Positions 53,429-62,362 of a DNA stretch of 64,000 bases are shown here, in pieces. A model generated the notes under the pieces. It was given only the letters and a program-made list of their open reading frames with translations. It was not told where the DNA came from and did not search any database. Within the stretch, counting starts at the first letter, position 1. Every line of letters starts with the position of its first letter. The DNA is from JAPOXR01 sp963664715. GTDB taxonomy: Bacteria; Pseudomonadota; Alphaproteobacteria; Rhodobacterales; Rhodobacteraceae. The stretch covers positions 496,001 through 560,000 of the forward strand of contig CAXXUY010000012.1 in the NCBI GenBank assembly GCA_963664715.2. The letters run 5' to 3'. The translations under genes and the position numbers were made by a program.

Positions 53429-55333
53429 TCAGCCCTGCTGGTCGTGAAAGTAATCGTAAATCGTCCGGGCAAGGGCTTTCGAAATCCCGCTGACTGCCTT
53501 GAGATCATTGACACCGGCCCTTCCGACGGCCGCCGCCGAGCCGAAATGTGACAGCAGGGCGGATTTTCTGGTGGCTCCAACTCCGGGAATCTCGGAAAGG
53601 GCCGTAGCAGACATGGATTTTGACCGCTTGGCCCGGTGAGCCCCGATGGCGAAGCGGTGAGCCTCGTCGCGGATTCGCTGGATAAAATACAAGACAGGAT
53701 CCTTTGACTGGAGCACCCGGGCTCCGGTACCGGGCAGGTGAATTCTCTCATCACCAGCGTTTCGGTTGGGTCCTTTCGATACACCCATCACTGCCACATC
53801 CGCTATTCCCAACTCCTCGAAAACGCCCGTAATCTGCCCGAGCTGTCCCTTTCCACCGTCGACAATGACGAGGTCCGGCCACTCGCCTGTCAGCCGGTCC
53901 GGGTCTTCCTTCTGAAGACGCCTGAACCTCCGGTTCAAAACCTCCCGCATCATTGCGAAATCGTCTCCGGGGGAAAGTGAAGGCCTGCGGAAATTGAACT
54001 TGCGATAGCCATGCCGCACGAACCCCTCCGGACCCACGACAATCATCGCACCGACCGAGTTCTTTCCCTGGATGTGTGAATTGTCGTAGACCTCAACCCG
54101 GTTGGGCGGCTGGGCCATGCTGGCGAGTCTCGCCAGCCCTTCCAGCAATCTTGCATGGCTGGCGATCTCTGCAACCTTCATGGCAAGCGCCTCGCTTGCA
54201 TTGCGCACGGCATTCTCCACCAGCAGCGCTTTCTCCCCGCGTGCGGGCACCAGTATCTTCACGGATGTACCGCGCCTTTCGGTCAGCACGTCTTCCATCA
54301 ACTCATGGTCTTCAACAGGATCGGAAATGATTATGAATCTCGGAGGAGTCTTGTTGCTGTAGAATTGTCCAAGAAATGCTTGAAGAATCTCATGATTTTC
54401 AGCTCCGGATCCAGTACGTGGAAAGTAGGCGTGATTTCCCCAGTTCTGGTGCCCTCGAATGAAGAACACCTGAACACAGGCCTGCCCACCCTCCTGGTGC
54501 AACCCGATCACGTCTGCGTCCTTGATCAACCTCGGATTGACCCCCTGGATCGTCTGCACCTGGGTCAGCGCCTTGATCCGGTCCCTGAGGACCGCAGCTC
54601 TTTCGAAGTCGAGCCTTGCTGATGCTCCCGACATTTCTTCCGCCAGCTGCTCCTGCATTCGGATGGATTTGCCTGAAAGGAACTCTTCGGCATGCTTCAC
54701 CAATAAACCGTATGCCTCTTCCGAGATATGGCCGACACAGGGCGCGCTGCAGCGCTTGATCTGATACAGCAGGCAAGGCCTGTTGCGGTTCGAAAACGTC
54801 GAATCCGAGCAGTTCCTGAGAAGGAATGCCTTCTGCAATTGGCTCAATGTACGGCCAACGGCCTCCGCAGAAGCAAACGGGCCAAAGTAATTCCCCTTTT
54901 CTGACCTAGCTCCCCGGTGCTTCTTGATCTGGGGAAACTTGTGGGTTCCCGATACCAGGATACTCGGGAAGCTCTTGTCGTCCCTGAGGAGCACGTTGTA
55001 TTTCGGCTTGAGCTGCTTGATCAGGTTTTGTTCCAGCAACAGCGCTTCCGTTTCGGTACGGGTGGTCAGAAACATCATCGACGCGGTTGAATTGATGACC
55101 TTGGCAATGCGGGCGTTCTGACCGGCCAGTGTCGTATAGCTTCTGACCCTGTTCTTCAGGTTCCTTGCCTTGCCAACATAGAGAACCTGCCCCCTGCTAT
55201 CGAGCATGCGATAGACCCCGGGACTGCCGTCAAGTGACGCCACGCAGGCCTGGATGCACGCTACTCCGAGCTTTTCGTCGCCTGACGATTCTGCCACTGT
55301 CTCAACCAATTCGCCTCCAAACTCCCGTGCCAA
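53429..55333 (-). CDS. uvrC: UvrABC excinuclease subunit C
   Basis: About 634 residues. GIY-YIG nuclease (GSPGVYRMLDSRGQVLYVG), UvrB-binding UVR motif (ARLDFERAAVLRDRI), RNase H-like endonuclease domain with DNSHIQGKNSVGAMIV and PDLVIVDGGKGQLG, and C-terminal helix-hairpin-helix pair (LSEIPGVGATRKSALLSHFG). Makes both incisions around a lesion bound by UvrAB. The start is uncertain: TTG 55333 is the longest; TTG 55309 has GGAGG close upstream. Confidence 0.95.
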   Translation of the reverse strand: MAREFGGELVETVAESSGDEKLGVACIQACVASLDGSPGVYRMLDSRGQVLYVGKARNLKNRVRSYTTLAGQNARIAKVINSTASMMFLTTRTETEALLLEQNLIKQLKPKYNVLLRDDKSFPSILVSGTHKFPQIKKHRGARSEKGNYFGPFASAEAVGRTLSQLQKAFLLRNCSDSTFSNRNRPCLLYQIKRCSAPCVGHISEEAYGLLVKHAEEFLSGKSIRMQEQLAEEMSGASARLDFERAAVLRDRIKALTQVQTIQGVNPRLIKDADVIGLHQEGGQACVQVFFIRGHQNWGNHAYFPRTGSGAENHEILQAFLGQFYSNKTPPRFIIISDPVEDHELMEDVLTERRGTSVKILVPARGEKALLVENAVRNASEALAMKVAEIASHARLLEGLARLASMAQPPNRVEVYDNSHIQGKNSVGAMIVVGPEGFVRHGYRKFNFRRPSLSPGDDFAMMREVLNRRFRRLQKEDPDRLTGEWPDLVIVDGGKGQLGQITGVFEELGIADVAVMGVSKGPNRNAGDERIHLPGTGARVLQSKDPVLYFIQRIRDEAHRFAIGAHRAKRSKSMSATALSEIPGVGATRKSALLSHFGSAAAVGRAGVNDLKAVSGISKALARTIYDYFHDQQG

Positions 55334-55639
55334 CCAGTATTTGAATCTGGGTCCTCATCGTCTCGAACTCCACCTCTACCATGCGTCAGCAGCCTGTGGA
55401 AAAACATGTGCATAACTTTTGAACAATTGGCATATCCTGCGGAAAACAAAGCGAAATCCGGTCATTCCAACCAGCCGGATCAAATTCGGCCTGAATCTTA
55501 ACCATTTGAATCATATAGCTTTTTCAAAACCTGCCGATTATGGCACACGACTCTCCTGCGACGGTGCCAGGATTCCGGCAATCCCTGCCGAGCGGTGGAT
55601 AATTGCGACCTGGTTGCTTTGGCTACAATTTTCAGGCGA
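55334..55639. other. Gap between uvrC and the SDR gene
   Basis: 306 bases, A/T-richer than its surroundings (for example near 55500-55540), with no gene; likely uvrC promoter region. Confidence 0.45.
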
Positions 55640-56425
55640 TTACGCCCTACCGGAAGGCGCGAAGTGCCATTGCAGGAACTGCCCTCCGTCAAGACAGATC
55701 AACTGGCCGGTCAAGGAATTGGTGTCAAGTATGAAGTTCATGGCAGCGACGATGTCCCCGACATCTGCCCCCCTCTGCAGCAGTGATCCCCGACGCTGGC
55801 GACTGAAGTGCTCAGTTGTCTGGCGCGGGCTTGGAAGTGTCGGCCCCGGGCCGATCGCGTTTACCCGTATGCGCGGAGCCAGGGCGATTGCCGTAGTTTG
55901 CGTCAGTGACCACAGCGCCGCCTTCGAAACGGAGTAGGACGCGAATTCCGAAGTGGGCCTCAACACCCTCTGGTCGATCATGTTGATGATCGAAGCTGCT
56001 GCGACCGGTTCACCACCGGGAACCGGTCCGGAATCCGGAACCTGTGCGGCGAAGCTCTGCGTGAGGAAAAACGGAGCCTGAATGTTCGACCGGAAATGAA
56101 GGCCAAATCCGTCCACCGTGGCAGTTTCGATCTCGTCCCGTTCAAACCTGGACGCGTTGTTGACGAGAATTGTGAGGGGCCTTCCGAGAACGTCCGTCGC
56201 CTGGTCAACCAATGACAGCACCGCCATTTCGTCGCTGAAATCGGCCCATACCGCCTTCGAATTGACCCCGTGCCTCACGGCTTCTGCAGCCGTTGCCCGC
56301 GCGTCCTCCCGAGAGGTGTTGTAATGTACGGCGACATCCAGTCCTCGCCTCGCGAGCGCAAGAACCAGTTCCCTGCCAATTCTCTTGGCTCCACCGGTGA
56401 CTAGAGCTGCGCCTCCGGTCGTCAA
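55640..56425 (-). CDS. SDR oxidoreductase, pteridine reductase/FolM-like
   Basis: 261 residues. Cofactor motif ALVTGGAKRIGRELVLAL with basic residues selecting NADPH, VHYNTSREDA, LVNNASRFERD, active-site YSVSKAALWSL with Tyr and Lys intact, and C-terminal GQLICLDGGQFLQW. The GGAKRIG start and N-N-A-S-x-F pattern are typical of pteridine reductase-like/FolM proteins. Such an SDR before uvrC is common in alphaproteobacteria. Substrate: dihydropterins or dihydromonapterin likely, by family. Confidence 0.85.
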   Translation of the reverse strand: MTTGGAALVTGGAKRIGRELVLALARRGLDVAVHYNTSREDARATAAEAVRHGVNSKAVWADFSDEMAVLSLVDQATDVLGRPLTILVNNASRFERDEIETATVDGFGLHFRSNIQAPFFLTQSFAAQVPDSGPVPGGEPVAAASIINMIDQRVLRPTSEFASYSVSKAALWSLTQTTAIALAPRIRVNAIGPGPTLPSPRQTTEHFSRQRRGSLLQRGADVGDIVAAMNFILDTNSLTGQLICLDGGQFLQWHFAPSGRA

Positions 56426-56460
56426 TACGGTCCCCTTCCTGGTAAGGCCAAGGCGATTTC

Positions 56461-57261
56461 CTACAGCCCGAAACGGGCCCGCATCATCTGTTCCTCCAGC
56501 AAGTCTGCAACGGAACCGGCAACCTCCGACCCGAAACTGACCGGAAACGGTCGCTTGCGGGAGTATGGCCTGAACCTGACATCCTTGCCGAAGCGTTCCT
56601 GCATCTTGGGCACGACAGAACCAATGCCATCGATCAGTCCAAGTTCGACCGCAATCTCGCCTGTCCAGAACTTTCCCGTGAACAGTTCGTCGCTGCTGAG
56701 CCTTTCACCCCGGCGCGCCCTGACCTGATCGATGAACTCCCGGTGCAGGAACCCCTGCAATTCCCGCAGCCGTTCAACATCCTTGGGATCTTCCGGAAGG
56801 AATGGATCAAGAATGCTCTTGTCCTCTCCGGCGGTGTGGATGCGTCTTTCGATTCCTATCTTGCCAAGTGCTTCATGGAATCCGAATGATGATGAAATCA
56901 CACCGATCGAACCGATAATCGAACAGGAATCGGCGTAGATCTCGTCAGCGGCTGATGCAATCCAGTAGCCGCCGGACACTGCAAGATCTTCAACGAACGC
57001 ATAGACCGGAACGCTATGATTCTCCGAGAGGCGCCGTATCCGTTCTCCAATCAGAGAAGACTGGACCGGCGAGCCGCCGGGGGAATTGACAACGATGGCT
57101 ACCGCGCTCGGCCTCTTTCTGCGGAACGCCTTTTCGATCAGGGTCGCCATCCCGTGGTCATTCAGCGCCGCGCGGTGCATTCGCGCACCACCGGCTATCA
57201 CGCCATCAAGGCGCAGGACGGAAACAACCGGTTTCTTCTTCTTGAATGGATTCAGTCTCAT
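56461..57261 (-). CDS. sppA: S49-family signal peptide peptidase-like protease (SppA/SohB type)
   Basis: 266 residues from ATG 57261. N-terminal basic stretch without a clear membrane helix, then RPSAVAIVVNSPGGSPVQSS, the Ser nucleophile in DLAVSGGYWIASAADEIYAD and SIIGSIGVISSSFG, and the Lys dyad region GEDKSILDPF. Short form, common in alphaproteobacteria, probably an oligomeric Ser-Lys protease that degrades signal peptides or misfolded membrane proteins. 35 bases before the SDR gene on the same strand. Confidence 0.88.
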   Translation of the reverse strand: MRLNPFKKKKPVVSVLRLDGVIAGGARMHRAALNDHGMATLIEKAFRRKRPSAVAIVVNSPGGSPVQSSLIGERIRRLSENHSVPVYAFVEDLAVSGGYWIASAADEIYADSCSIIGSIGVISSSFGFHEALGKIGIERRIHTAGEDKSILDPFLPEDPKDVERLRELQGFLHREFIDQVRARRGERLSSDELFTGKFWTGEIAVELGLIDGIGSVVPKMQERFGKDVRFRPYSRKRPFPVSFGSEVAGSVADLLEEQMMRARFGL

Positions 57262-57340
57262 GACCACGAGTTAAGTGCTGGACCGGCCGACCGCAAGCAT
57301 GAGTTGCAACTTCGATGGCACTGCCAATCCAGACAGGAAC

Positions 57341-58066
57341 CTAGTGGCTTTCCCGGCGAACCGGCCGAGTGTCCCTGCCAACCAGAAAATCGAGGTCGGC
57401 TCCCTTGTCGGCCTGAAGGACATGTTCGATATGCAGTCTGGCATATCCCCGATCATAGTCTGGAAGTCGAGGTTTCCTTTCCTTCCTGCGCTGGGCCAGT
57501 TCCCTTTCCGGAACCACCGGGTCGAGCATTCCGTTATTCGCGTCCAGCCTGACCAGGTCGCCTGTCGCCGCCAGCGACAAGGGTCCGCCCGCTTCGGATT
57601 CGGGAGATACGTGCAGGACGACCGTGCCGAAGGCCGTCCCTGACATCCTGGCATCCGACACGCGTACCATGTCCCTCACTCCTTCCCTGGCCAGCCGCCT
57701 GGGAATCGGCATGTTGCCGACTTCCGGCATACCGGGATCTCCTCCGGGACCGCACCCCTTGAACACCAGGACGGTGTCAGGAGTGACGGGAAGATCCGGA
57801 TCATCGATTCTTGCATGCAGATCCTCGATATTCTCGAAAACGAATGCGGGGCCTTCATGTAACAGGAGCGATGGATCCGCAGCTGACGGCTCGATGATTG
57901 CCCCGTCCGGAGCAAGTGATCTCCTGAGCACCCCTATCCCGGCAGCGGGCTTGAGCGGATTGTCGCACCCGTGGATGACGTCCCGATTGAAGCGCTCGGC
58001 ATCCGCCCAGTACTCCGAGATGCCGCCGCCCAGGACAGTTCCGGCCAGCCTGTTGCAGTTGCTCAT
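57341..58066 (-). pseudogene. IlvD/Edd-family dehydratase, C-terminal fragment
   Basis: About 241 residues that match the last 40% of a dihydroxyacid or sugar-acid dehydratase (full length ~570-600): RDVIHGCDNPLKPAAGIGVL, LAPDGAIIEPSAADP, LVFKGCGPGGDPGMPEVGNM, and VSDARMSGTAFGTVVLHVSP. The Fe-S and N-terminal domains are missing; the 5' end lies 20 bases from an ISKra4-type remnant, so the gene was probably truncated by IS activity. The style of the motifs is closer to sugar-acid (arabonate-type) dehydratases than to IlvD. Confidence 0.82.
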
Positions 58067-58085
58067 TCGGACTTGCCCGCTATCG

Positions 58086-58235
58086 CCAGTGAATCAATTG
58101 GTGCACGTCACCTTTGAGATCGTTCGTCATGGTCGGCTTGCTCATCGCCCCGGAAGTCCTCGAAACGGCCGCTCAGGATGCTGCATCGCAACGAATGTTC
58201 GCTTCGGCCTCGTCGACCGTCCAGTGAATCCTGCC
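58086..58235 (-). pseudogene. ISKra4-type transposase C-terminal remnant (inverted copy 1)
   Basis: On the minus strand short frames read WTVDEAEANI and SLRCSILSGRFEDFRG, matching the ISKra4 C-terminus (HWTVAGANAI..LRCC.LSGRFEDFW) with frameshifts. The whole stretch, ending with TTGATTCACTGG, is repeated in opposite orientation at 60566-60716 at roughly four of five positions. Confidence 0.65.
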
Positions 58236-58450
58236 GCGCCTGGTGCCGTCGCAGGCAACCCGACGCCATCCGGTTCGATCGTTCCCGAAGCGACGCAGAA
58301 CCCTCGCTCCCGGAACCGGGCACAGGACATCCTCGCATGGTCGTTTTCGAATCGGCCCGCAGCCCGCGCGACGCGAGGCTCAGTTCCGGTCCGATCATGG
58401 TCGTCTCCTCAGGGCCGAAGAATGCAAGCGTGCGTGCCGCGGCGGGCCCG

Positions 58451-59545
58451 TCAAGGGACGATGGCAGCACGCAGCACGTGATGGTTGGCGGCCTTCTCGA
58501 ACGCGTCGTCAAGCTGGTCGAGACCGAAGCGCGAATCCACGATCTCCGCGAACGGATACCTGTCCCTGTTGGCCATCACGAAATCGAGTGCCTGAACAAG
58601 ATGGCGGGGATGGTAGTTATGAATGCCTTTCAGGGTGATCCACTTTCGGATCAGGTCGTAGCCGTCAATCTCGAACCACGAGTCGGGATTGATAAGCCCC
58701 GCCAGCACGTATCGCCCACCGATTCGCAGCATACTCACGCCGGCCGGCACCACCGAGGGGACTCCGCACACTTCCAGCACCACGTCCGGTCCGTCCGGTG
58801 GCGACGCGTCGCGCACCGCCGCCACAAGATCGGCCTCACTCATTGTGCCGGCATCAAGGGTGAAGTTGGCCCCGAACCGCTCGGCCGTGTTCCGCCGGCC
58901 AGCTATCGCGTCGATTCCGATGACCCGGGCCGCGCCCCGGGACCTAGCGATGGCGCAGCCGTAGATTCCCAGCAGCCCCAGGCCCTGCACCACCACCGTC
59001 TCGCCGACTGCTATGTTGGCGGCCTCGGTGACCGAAATCATCGTCGCGACGCCGCAGTTGAGCGGAGTGGCTTCCTCGTCGGTGATCTCGTCGGGCAGCT
59101 TGAGGATGCCCGTGCCGGGCATGATGTAGCAGTAGTCGGCGAAGCCACCCAGGAAGTGAGGATCTTCGTCTACATGGCCATGGCCGTATTTGCGCAGCCC
59201 CGGCGCCTTCTGCGGCATGTCGTGCACGTCGCGATAGTAGGACGAGCCATCGGCGAAGTACTCGGTCCAGGTGATTCGGTCACCGGGAGAGAGCGGGTCG
59301 CCGCGCAGGTCCTTGCCCACACCCGCGCCGATTTGCTCGACGATGCCAATAATCTCGTGACCCAGGATGCCAGGGCAAGGATTGGGACGGCGGCCCTCAT
59401 ACGAGTGGATGTCCGACCGGCAGATGGTGGACATCGTGATCCTCACCAGCACCTCGCCCGCGCGGACGTCGCGCACCGGCAACGTGCGTACCTCGAACGG
59501 TTCGTTTGGCGCCGGGTAGACCACGGCGCGACCGGTCCTGTTCAT
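58451..59545 (-). CDS. Zinc-binding medium-chain alcohol dehydrogenase
   Basis: 364 residues. Catalytic zinc ligands in STICRSDIHSYEG (Cys) and ILGHEIIGIVEQIG (His-Glu), then Cys in PLNCGVATMISV; Rossmann motif GLGLLGIYGCAIA. The structural-zinc four-Cys lobe is absent, replaced by an insertion around HDMPQKAPGLRKYGHGHVDE. The sequence resembles the alcohol dehydrogenases proposed to be associated with phosphonate catabolism, but no phn gene is nearby, so substrate remains open. It lies alone between inverted IS remnants. Confidence 0.85.
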   Translation of the reverse strand: MNRTGRAVVYPAPNEPFEVRTLPVRDVRAGEVLVRITMSTICRSDIHSYEGRRPNPCPGILGHEIIGIVEQIGAGVGKDLRGDPLSPGDRITWTEYFADGSSYYRDVHDMPQKAPGLRKYGHGHVDEDPHFLGGFADYCYIMPGTGILKLPDEITDEEATPLNCGVATMISVTEAANIAVGETVVVQGLGLLGIYGCAIARSRGAARVIGIDAIAGRRNTAERFGANFTLDAGTMSEADLVAAVRDASPPDGPDVVLEVCGVPSVVPAGVSMLRIGGRYVLAGLINPDSWFEIDGYDLIRKWITLKGIHNYHPRHLVQALDFVMANRDRYPFAEIVDSRFGLDQLDDAFEKAANHHVLRAAIVP

Positions 59546-59564
59546 GATTTCGCTCCCTTCTCCT

Positions 59565-59876
59565 CTACTCCGGTCTTCGCAGTTCTACCGCTGTTGCCGT
59601 GCCGGCACTCCCGGGTTGATCCGCCAGGAAGCGGCGGCATGAATCAACGTCGACGCCGTTGAACGCGCGGTCGAGTGCCTCGTAGCTGTACAGACGTGCA
59701 TTATTGGCCACCCCTGCGCACCCTTCGTCGACCGGCCGGCTGCTGACGATCGACATCTTGCAGAATGCCAGCGGGCAAACGCCGACGCGCATCCGGCGCT
59801 CGATGTTGGGGATGATGCCGGTGGCCGCGTCGCGCTCGATGCAGGCAAGGTTTCCGCCGTCGATGCGCACCAACAC
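59565..59876 (-). CDS. Unrecognised ORF upstream of the alcohol dehydrogenase
   Basis: 103 residues, 19 bases before the dehydrogenase gene and on the same strand, so possibly its operon partner. Starts VRIDGGNLACIERDAATGI and contains VGVCPLAFCKMS. I recognise no family; it might be a truncated gene, given the IS debris around it. Kept because its frame is open and it is co-directional. Confidence 0.35.
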   Translation of the reverse strand: MLVRIDGGNLACIERDAATGIIPNIERRMRVGVCPLAFCKMSIVSSRPVDEGCAGVANNARLYSYEALDRAFNGVDVDSCRRFLADQPGSAGTATAVELRRPE

Positions 59877-60273
59877 GACGGGTCACTCCGGCCACCTGTA
59901 GCCAGTATCGTTAACTGCCAGGGCATCGGCCGCCATGCCGTCCTCAGAATCTTGTTCGCGCGCCTGGAGGGGCGCAGTGTTCCACCCAGTGCACGATAGC
60001 AATTGTTCCACTGTCATCAATGTTGAAGTTCAATTGAGGTTGCACGACAGGGTTCGGTCGATTGCATTTGGCGTTGCTTGCACTCTTTTGTGCGCCAGAT
60101 TCGAATGTTTCCTCAACCGGTTGCCGCGAACGAAAGGACGCGATGAATCCAAAGGGCAGGGAAACGGACAAACGCGACGTCGACAAGCTGACATGGCGAA
60201 GGAGCAGGCCCGGTGAAGAATCCGCATTGCTCGGGGAACCGAGGCCGGAAACCCTCGGCAAGAACCGGCTCCG
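59877..60273. other. Gap between the dehydrogenase region and the second ISKra4 remnant
   Basis: About 400 bases with no convincing gene; short frames only. Probably relic mobile DNA and the promoter of the dehydrogenase unit. Confidence 0.35.
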
Positions 60274-60716
60274 GTGCTCGGCCGCCGCTGCTCCGTGCGC
60301 ATCCGTCTCGAAGAGGTGGTGGAGACAAGGGACCCGCTCCCGGAGTTCAAGAGGTTCCGCGACATCGCCGCCGCGTTCGCGGCCAACATCACAGCCGAGG
60401 TCGAATGCCTGATCGGGAACGCCCTCGACCGTTTCGACTTCGAGGCAGTGGAGACCCGCGTGCGCCGGGTGGCGGCCGGCGCCGCGGCGTGGATCTTGCC
60501 GATGGCAGAGGAACTGTTCCCTGGTACAGTCCCGATTGTCGACCTTTTCGATGCATGGAGCGGGTGCAGGATGCACCGGACGGTCGCCGGGGCCGAAGCC
60601 ATCATTCGTTGCGATGCAGCATCCTAGGCGGCCGCTTGGAGGACTTCCGGGGGCAGAGCAAGCGGACCATGACGAACGGACTCAAAAAGATTGACACGTA
60701 CCCATTGATTCACTGG
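60274..60716 (+). pseudogene. ISKra4-type transposase remnant with internal deletion (inverted copy 2)
   Basis: The frame 60274-60627 joins an N-terminal ISKra4 segment (DRFDFEAVETRVRRVA) directly to the catalytic part (AAWILPMAEELFPGTVPIVD) and then to the C-terminus (HRTVAGAEAII), with most of the protein deleted; after a frameshift it reads LGGRLEDFRG. The 3' 150 bases are the inverted partner of 58086-58235. Non-functional. Confidence 0.68.
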
Positions 60717-60756
60717 AGTTTTCCGGCGAATTGGTTAGGTCAAACGCTTGAGGACC

Positions 60757-61260
60757 ATGGTCGGAACTATGTTAGAAATCGAAATCGAGTCATGCCGCTC
60801 AGCCCCGGTCAGCGAACTTGAAGGCATTCACAATCACTATGGAGATCTCGAAGACTACCTGCATCGGCTGATTTCCGTTGCCCGTGCAGGCAGCGCGGAG
60901 GTCGAGGCCACCTGGCTCATCAAGAAGTTCCTGGAAACCCGGCCGAACCCGGACGCGGAGATGACGCGGCGTCTTCTGGAACTCTTGCCGCACGCCACTG
61001 ACTGGCTAGCCCGGCTGCACATGCTTCAGTGCATTCAGCACCTGGATCTTACCCATGCGCCGGTTGATGATCTCCGCTCTGCGATCCTTGCCGCGCTCGA
61101 CTCTTCCAACAAGCTGGTTAGGGCCTGGGCGTATGACGGCCTGTTTCGGCTCGCCAAGTTCCGGCATGCCGAATCGGGGGCTGACATGGCGAGGATCATT
61201 TCGGCGATCGAGAACGAGTCACCTGCCGTCAGGGCACGGTTGAGAAAACTTATCGGTTGA
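60757..61260 (+). CDS. Helical-repeat (HEAT-like) hypothetical protein
   Basis: 167 residues from ATG 60757 (ATG 60769 also possible). Predicted all-helical: pairs such as ATWLIKKFLETRPNPDAEMT, LARLHMLQCIQHLDL and AILAALDSSNKLVRAWAYDG resemble HEAT/ARM units; the last helix pair RLAKFRHAESGADMARII ends in RLRKLIG. No catalytic motif. Such proteins usually mediate protein binding. It stands alone after the IS remnant. Confidence 0.65.
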   Translation: MVGTMLEIEIESCRSAPVSELEGIHNHYGDLEDYLHRLISVARAGSAEVEATWLIKKFLETRPNPDAEMTRRLLELLPHATDWLARLHMLQCIQHLDLTHAPVDDLRSAILAALDSSNKLVRAWAYDGLFRLAKFRHAESGADMARIISAIENESPAVRARLRKLIG

Positions 61261-62362
61261 ACCCCGCGGCGAAGATGACCGTTGCATCTTGTTCCGGTTG
61301 CAATTGACTCGGGACAGGCAGTTCGAAAATGCACGAACACGAAGGCAGTGGCAGTCCCCGGACAGGCAAATGAACCAATCGACAGTCAGGTATCCGTATT
61401 GGTGGGAAATTGCCGGTCACCCCGAACCGACCCCCGTCGAGGAACTTCCACGGGAAGTCGATGTACTGGTCGTAGGGGCCGGACTAACCGGACTGTCCGC
61501 AGCGCGAACTCTCGCGAATGCAGGACAGTCAGTGCTCGTCCTGGACCAGGGCAGTCCCGGAATCGGCGCCAGCTCACGAAATGGCGGCATGATCGGAGGG
61601 GGTCACAGGGTTCACGCCGACGAACTCGTCGGGCGGTACGGGCACGAAATCGCGGCTTCGCAACTTCGTGAAATGCACATCGACTCCGTCGAGTTCGCGA
61701 AACGTCTCATGGCAACCGAGGAGATCGATTGCGATTTCGATGAGTGCGGCAGGTTTCTGGCGATGTGGCTCGCTTCAGACTACGAAGCCTTCGCACGCAA
61801 TCTGGATCGAATCACGAAACTGGCTCCCGTTTCCGCGGAAATGGTTCCACGGTCCAGGACTCGAGACGAGGTTGACACGGACCTTTATTCCGGAGGCGCC
61901 GTCTATCACTTTCATGGCGGGCTGAACCCCGCAAAATGGGTCACCGGTATTCTCAAGGCTGCAGTCAGGCGAGGCGCACTGGTCCAAGGAGATACACCCG
62001 TGCAGGCGCTTGAGCGCAAGGGTACAACTCACATCGCGACCACGCCCAGAGGCCTCGTCCGGGCCGGAAGCATATTGCTGGCGACCAACGGTTACACCGG
62101 TGGCAGGTTCGGAATCGTAGGGCGATCCGTTTTGCCGGTTCCGAGTTTCATAGTCACCACGGAGCATCTGGGAACCAACCGCGTACGGGCATTGTTTCCG
62201 ACATCTCGCATGATTGTGGAGACTCGGGAACGCCACTGTTACTATCGTCCGTCTCCGGACGGGACCCGCATCGTTTTCGGGGGACGGGCAGCGATGTTTC
62301 AGGCGGGTCACCGGTTCTTCACTCAGCAGCTTCGGACCCTGCTCACGGGCATTTTCCCTGAA

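Noticed and set aside
58451..59545. Phosphonate catabolism alcohol dehydrogenase
   Set aside because: Similarity noted, but no phn or other phosphonate gene is in the window, so the specific role is not claimed.
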